NCBI GenBank assembly: GCA_046726015.1
Contig: JBKOZS010000334.1
Coordinates: 1-17,982, forward strand
Source: QHWT01 sp046726015
GTDB lineage: Bacteria; Acidobacteriota; Vicinamibacteria; Vicinamibacterales; 2-12-FULL-66-21
DNA: 17,982 nt
Direction of reading: 5' to 3'
Positions 15,462 through 17,982 of the stretch are shown in pieces. Each line of letters begins with the position of its first letter. The stretch's first letter is position 1. Both the position numbers and the translations under genes were made by a program. The notes below the pieces were generated by a model. It was not told the DNA's origin. It searched no databases and worked only from the letters and a program-made list of their open reading frames with translations.

Positions 15462-16381
15462 TGGCCGCGCCGCGTGCGCGCGAATCCAGCGAAGAATCGC
15501 AGCCTCAGCTCCGCCCGGAACGCCGCATCCCATCGTCCCGACAACATGTTGCCCGCCCAGGTCGCCGCATCCGAAACGGCGGTGCGTACCAGGTGACCGG
15601 GCACGCCCGCAATGCGTTTGCGCGAGGCTTCCATCTCCGGCAGACGCATCAGCGCGTGGAAACGCCCATGACCTTCGTGCCACCGGCGGTGATACGCGCG
15701 CGCACACCGGTCCGGCTGCACCCTGGAGATCACGAGCATCCGCGGCAGGTAGAGCAGACGGCCGCCTGCGGAGTACAGGCGGTGCAGGAGATCGTGATCC
15801 TCGGTGGAGCCGATGCCATCACGCACCCGCTGCACATCCGGCGAGAACATCCCGATGCGCTCGAAGAGCGCAGCACGCAGCGCGAGATTCGCGCCCACCA
15901 GGCCAACGGGGGACTCGCGGTCGAAGATCCGCTTCTGATCCCCATGATCCTGGAGCGCCAGCGGCGCCCAATGTGCGCGCGTCAGCCATGCCGGCCGCCG
16001 CCCGTGCCAGGCCGGCAGAACGCGTCCGCCAACGCCGTCAATATCCGGCCGCCGGTCGAGCGCCTCGATGATCGTCGCAACCCAGTCGGGCGCGACCTCG
16101 ACGTCGTCGTCGGTGAACGCGATGATGGCGCCGCGTGCAGCCGCGATACCGGCGTTTCGTGCGTGGGACAACCCCTGTCGCGACTCGCGTACTGCACGGA
16201 TGCGCGCATCGTTGGTCGATACGAGCAGGTCCGCCGTACCATCCGTGCAGTTGTTGTCGATGACAATCACTTCGTACGCGTTCGGTGACGCGGTCTGATG
16301 GAGCAGCGCCGCAATCGCATGCCCGAGCGACGCGACGCGATTAAACGTCGGCAGGATGACGCTCAGCCGCAACGCCGGCAT
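15458..16381 (-). CDS. GT2 family glycosyltransferase
   Basis: The 307-residue protein has LRLSVILPTFNRVASLGHAI (from residue 4), VIVIDNNCTDGT, SRQGLSHARNAGI, IIAFTDDDVEVAPDW (DDD at 91-93), a PVGLVGANLAL loop and GSTEDHDLLHRLYSAG, where Glu-Asp is the usual catalytic and metal-linked pair. The DDDVEVxPxW form is common among polysaccharide and rhamnan-type GT2 enzymes. ATG at 16381 was chosen because GGAGG lies 7 bases upstream; an in-frame ATG at 16399 lies before that site. The gene starts 41 bases inside the end of the Wzt-like gene and ends with an ATGA overlap into the next GT2. Confidence 0.86.
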   Translation of the reverse strand: MPALRLSVILPTFNRVASLGHAIAALLHQTASPNAYEVIVIDNNCTDGTADLLVSTNDARIRAVRESRQGLSHARNAGIAAARGAIIAFTDDDVEVAPDWVATIIEALDRRPDIDGVGGRVLPAWHGRRPAWLTRAHWAPLALQDHGDQKRIFDRESPVGLVGANLALRAALFERIGMFSPDVQRVRDGIGSTEDHDLLHRLYSAGGRLLYLPRMLVISRVQPDRCARAYHRRWHEGHGRFHALMRLPEMEASRKRIAGVPGHLVRTAVSDAATWAGNMLSGRWDAAFRAELRLRFFAGFARTRRGQ

Positions 16382-17537
16382 CGGCCCACCTCCATTCATG
16401 AGGAGCGTAGAAGTATCCGCGCACTGATTTGCCACGTTCCACGGCCAGCATGCGCGCGCCATACCACCAGTCGATCGTGGTCGCCGCCGTGCGCTCGCGA
16501 ATGGAGGCGCCAATGGCGTAGATTCCCGGCTGGAGCCCCATCGCGTCGCAGGTGAACTCGAGACCACGACGTCCCGGAGTGAGTGTGAACGGCGCACCGC
16601 TCAGCGCAGTGCTCTGCTGGCAATGTAGCGTCCGTCCGTCGCGCGAGTAGTAGAACACCTCGACGACGGCGTCGTGTACCGGAGCCGTGACATCGATGTT
16701 GACGAGGGCGCGAAGGGGATCCCCGGTGGAGGTGCTGATGACCTCCTGCCCGTCCGGTTGCAGGAACCGCACATCCGTAATGCGCGCGGCGCCCGCGCCT
16801 GTCGTCGGAACCGCGCCTGCGACGTCGCTGGCGTAAGTGGAGCCAACCAGCTGCTGGTACCGGCGTACGATTTCAACAGGGAGGCCGGAGGCGACCAGCC
16901 GCCCCTCGCTCATCAACATGACGCGATCGCACAACCGCTCGATGGATGCGAGATCGTGGGAGATGAACAGCATCGTCGTGCCGGCACGGCGAAGCTCGCC
17001 GAGGCGCTCGTAACATCGAAGCTGGAACTCGAGGTCGCCGACCGCCAGCACTTCGTCGACGAGCAGGATATCGGCCTCGAGATGGGCGGCAACGCTGAAC
17101 CCGAGGCGCACGAACATCCCGGACGAGTACCACTTGACCGGCATATCAACGAAGCGCGCCACGCCGGAGAATTCGATGATCCGATCGAGCTTCTGCGCGA
17201 TTTCGCGACGTTTCATCCCGAGGATCGATCCGCTGAGAAAGATGTTCTCGCGTCCCGTCAGCTCAGGATGAAAGCCCGATCCGACTTCGATGAGCGCCGC
17301 CAGGCGCCCGCTGAGCGTGATCGTGCCGGCCGTCGGCGCGGTGATGCGTGAGAGCAGCTTCAGGATCGTGCTCTTGCCGGCACCGTTATGACCGATGATG
17401 CCGAGCGTCTCGCCGTGCTGCACGTCGAAAGAGAGATCGCGAACCGCCCAGAACTCCTCCTCGCGCCGGCCCGCACGACGCGGCGCGTGCCGCAGCCGGT
17501 ACTGCTTTGAGACGCCGTCGAAGCGCACGTCGAACAT
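16341..17537 (-). CDS. wzt: ABC transporter ATPase for polysaccharide export, Wzt-type with C-terminal domain
   Basis: The 398-residue protein has a full nucleotide-binding domain: Walker A GHNGAGKS (49-56), the VGSGFHPELTGREN segment typical of polysaccharide exporters, signature YSSGM (137-141), Walker B ADILLVDEV (Asp161, Glu162) and H-loop SHD (His194). From about residue 240 there is an added beta-rich domain (ITDVRFLQPDGQEV...FTLTPGRRGLEF...GIYAIGASI) like the Wzt carbohydrate-recognition domain that, in known systems, reads the modified end of the finished chain. Together with the upstream permease it should export a lipid-linked glycan across the cytoplasmic membrane. It starts 7 bases after the permease stop. 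Confidence 0.9.
   Translation of the reverse strand: MFDVRFDGVSKQYRLRHAPRRAGRREEEFWAVRDLSFDVQHGETLGIIGHNGAGKSTILKLLSRITAPTAGTITLSGRLAALIEVGSGFHPELTGRENIFLSGSILGMKRREIAQKLDRIIEFSGVARFVDMPVKWYSSGMFVRLGFSVAAHLEADILLVDEVLAVGDLEFQLRCYERLGELRRAGTTMLFISHDLASIERLCDRVMLMSEGRLVASGLPVEIVRRYQQLVGSTYASDVAGAVPTTGAGAARITDVRFLQPDGQEVISTSTGDPLRALVNIDVTAPVHDAVVEVFYYSRDGRTLHCQQSTALSGAPFTLTPGRRGLEFTCDAMGLQPGIYAIGASIRERTAATTIDWWYGARMLAVERGKSVRGYFYAPHEWRWADAGVAAERHPADV
16389..16393 (-). promoter_or_regulatory. Shine-Dalgarno deciding the GT2 start inside the Wzt-like gene
   Basis: GGAGG on the minus strand lies 7 bases upstream of the ATG at 16381 and within the Wzt-like coding sequence. It rules against the in-frame ATG at 16399. 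Confidence 0.6.
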
Positions 17538-17544
17538 CGCCAGG

Positions 17545-17982
17545 TCAGATCACATCCGCCATCGTCGCTTCGGCGCGTTTGAAGAAGAGATACGCGAGAG
17601 GCAATGCGAGGGCGGTCACGATGAGCGCAAACCGTAACGGCATTGGATCCGGTGCGACGCCGCGCAACAGGATGTCGCGGCACGACGAAACGATCCCCGC
17701 CATGGGATTCAGCAGGTACCACGGCCGCCAGCTTCCCGGCACGACGCTCAGCGGGTAAATGACCGGCGTGGCGAACATCCACAATTGCAGCAGCACCGGC
17801 AACGCCACGCCGATGTCGCGGAAGCGCACCTGCACTGCAGCCAACACGAGAGAGACCGCGAGGCTCCAGGCACCCAGCAGCGCCACGATCGGAACCAGGT
17901 TCGGCATCTGCATCGTCAGCGGAACGTGAAACCATCCCATCAGGCAGAGCAACACGACAAAACCGATCGCGAAATCGAACAG
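17545..17982 (-). CDS. wzm: ABC-2 type polysaccharide export permease, Wzm-type (partial, C-terminal end)
   Basis: Only the last 145 residues are in the window; the frame continues past the right edge. Hydrophobic helices are separated by a VQVRFRDIGVALPVLLQLWMF segment and the family hallmark ATPVIYPLSVVPGSWRPWYLLNPMAGIVSSCRDILL. A last helix (ALIVTALALPLAYLFF) and a short cytoplasmic tail follow. These match the O-antigen and teichoic-acid export permeases of the ABC-2 family. It is directly followed by the Wzt-like ATPase, which supports a paired exporter. Confidence 0.88.
   Translation of the reverse strand: MFDFAIGFVVLLCLMGWFHVPLTMQMPNLVPIVALLGAWSLAVSLVLAAVQVRFRDIGVALPVLLQLWMFATPVIYPLSVVPGSWRPWYLLNPMAGIVSSCRDILLRGVAPDPMPLRFALIVTALALPLAYLFFKRAEATMADVI

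Overview
This is GC-rich bacterial DNA with long, tightly packed genes, many of them joined by 4-base ATGA stop/start overlaps. A pentahaem ActA plus fused ActB, a bd-superfamily CydA-like protein, a membrane MutS-like ATPase and several GT2 genes suggest a soil-type Gram-negative bacterium. Acidobacteriota (for example Vicinamibacteria) is my best guess. That placement is inference from gene content only, since there is no rRNA or other marker gene.

Region 1 (1-5021, minus strand) is a respiratory operon. It reads actA (pentahaem cytochrome c), actB (molybdopterin-like plus Fe-S protein), actE (monohaem lipoprotein cytochrome c), then the start of a CydA-like membrane protein cut by the left edge. 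The usual actC (NrfD-type quinol subunit) is not between actB and actE. The periplasmic redox arm of alternative complex III is therefore joined here to a bd-oxidase-superfamily membrane subunit. Palindromic REP-like repeats lie inside two of these coding regions.

Region 2 (5022-6640) holds a candidate promoter for the act operon, an exported creatininase-fold protein fused to a SnoaL/DUF4440-like domain (minus strand), and a short divergent promoter region with two TCGCGA-centred palindromes.

Region 3 (6641-10892, plus strand) is a three-gene operon with two ATGA overlaps: a Tam-like methyltransferase, a membrane-anchored MutS-family ATPase without mismatch-recognition domains, and a polytopic GT-C-like membrane protein. 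A hairpin that looks like a terminator follows directly.

Region 4 (10893-14584, plus strand) starts with a repeat-bearing intergenic stretch. It continues with a 58-residue predicted membrane protein, two related GT2 glycosyltransferases that share an extra N-terminal domain, and a second SAM methyltransferase.

Region 5 (14526-17982, minus strand) converges on region 4 with a 59-base overlap of coding ends. In transcription order it holds the end of an ABC-2 (Wzm-type) permease, a Wzt-type ATPase with a C-terminal carbohydrate-recognition-like domain, and two GT2 glycosyltransferases. Regions 4 and 5 together look like a surface-polysaccharide assembly and export locus. The GT2 and methyltransferase genes would build and modify the glycan, and Wzm/Wzt would export it.

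I saw no tRNA, rRNA, CRISPR array, transposase or integrase in the window.
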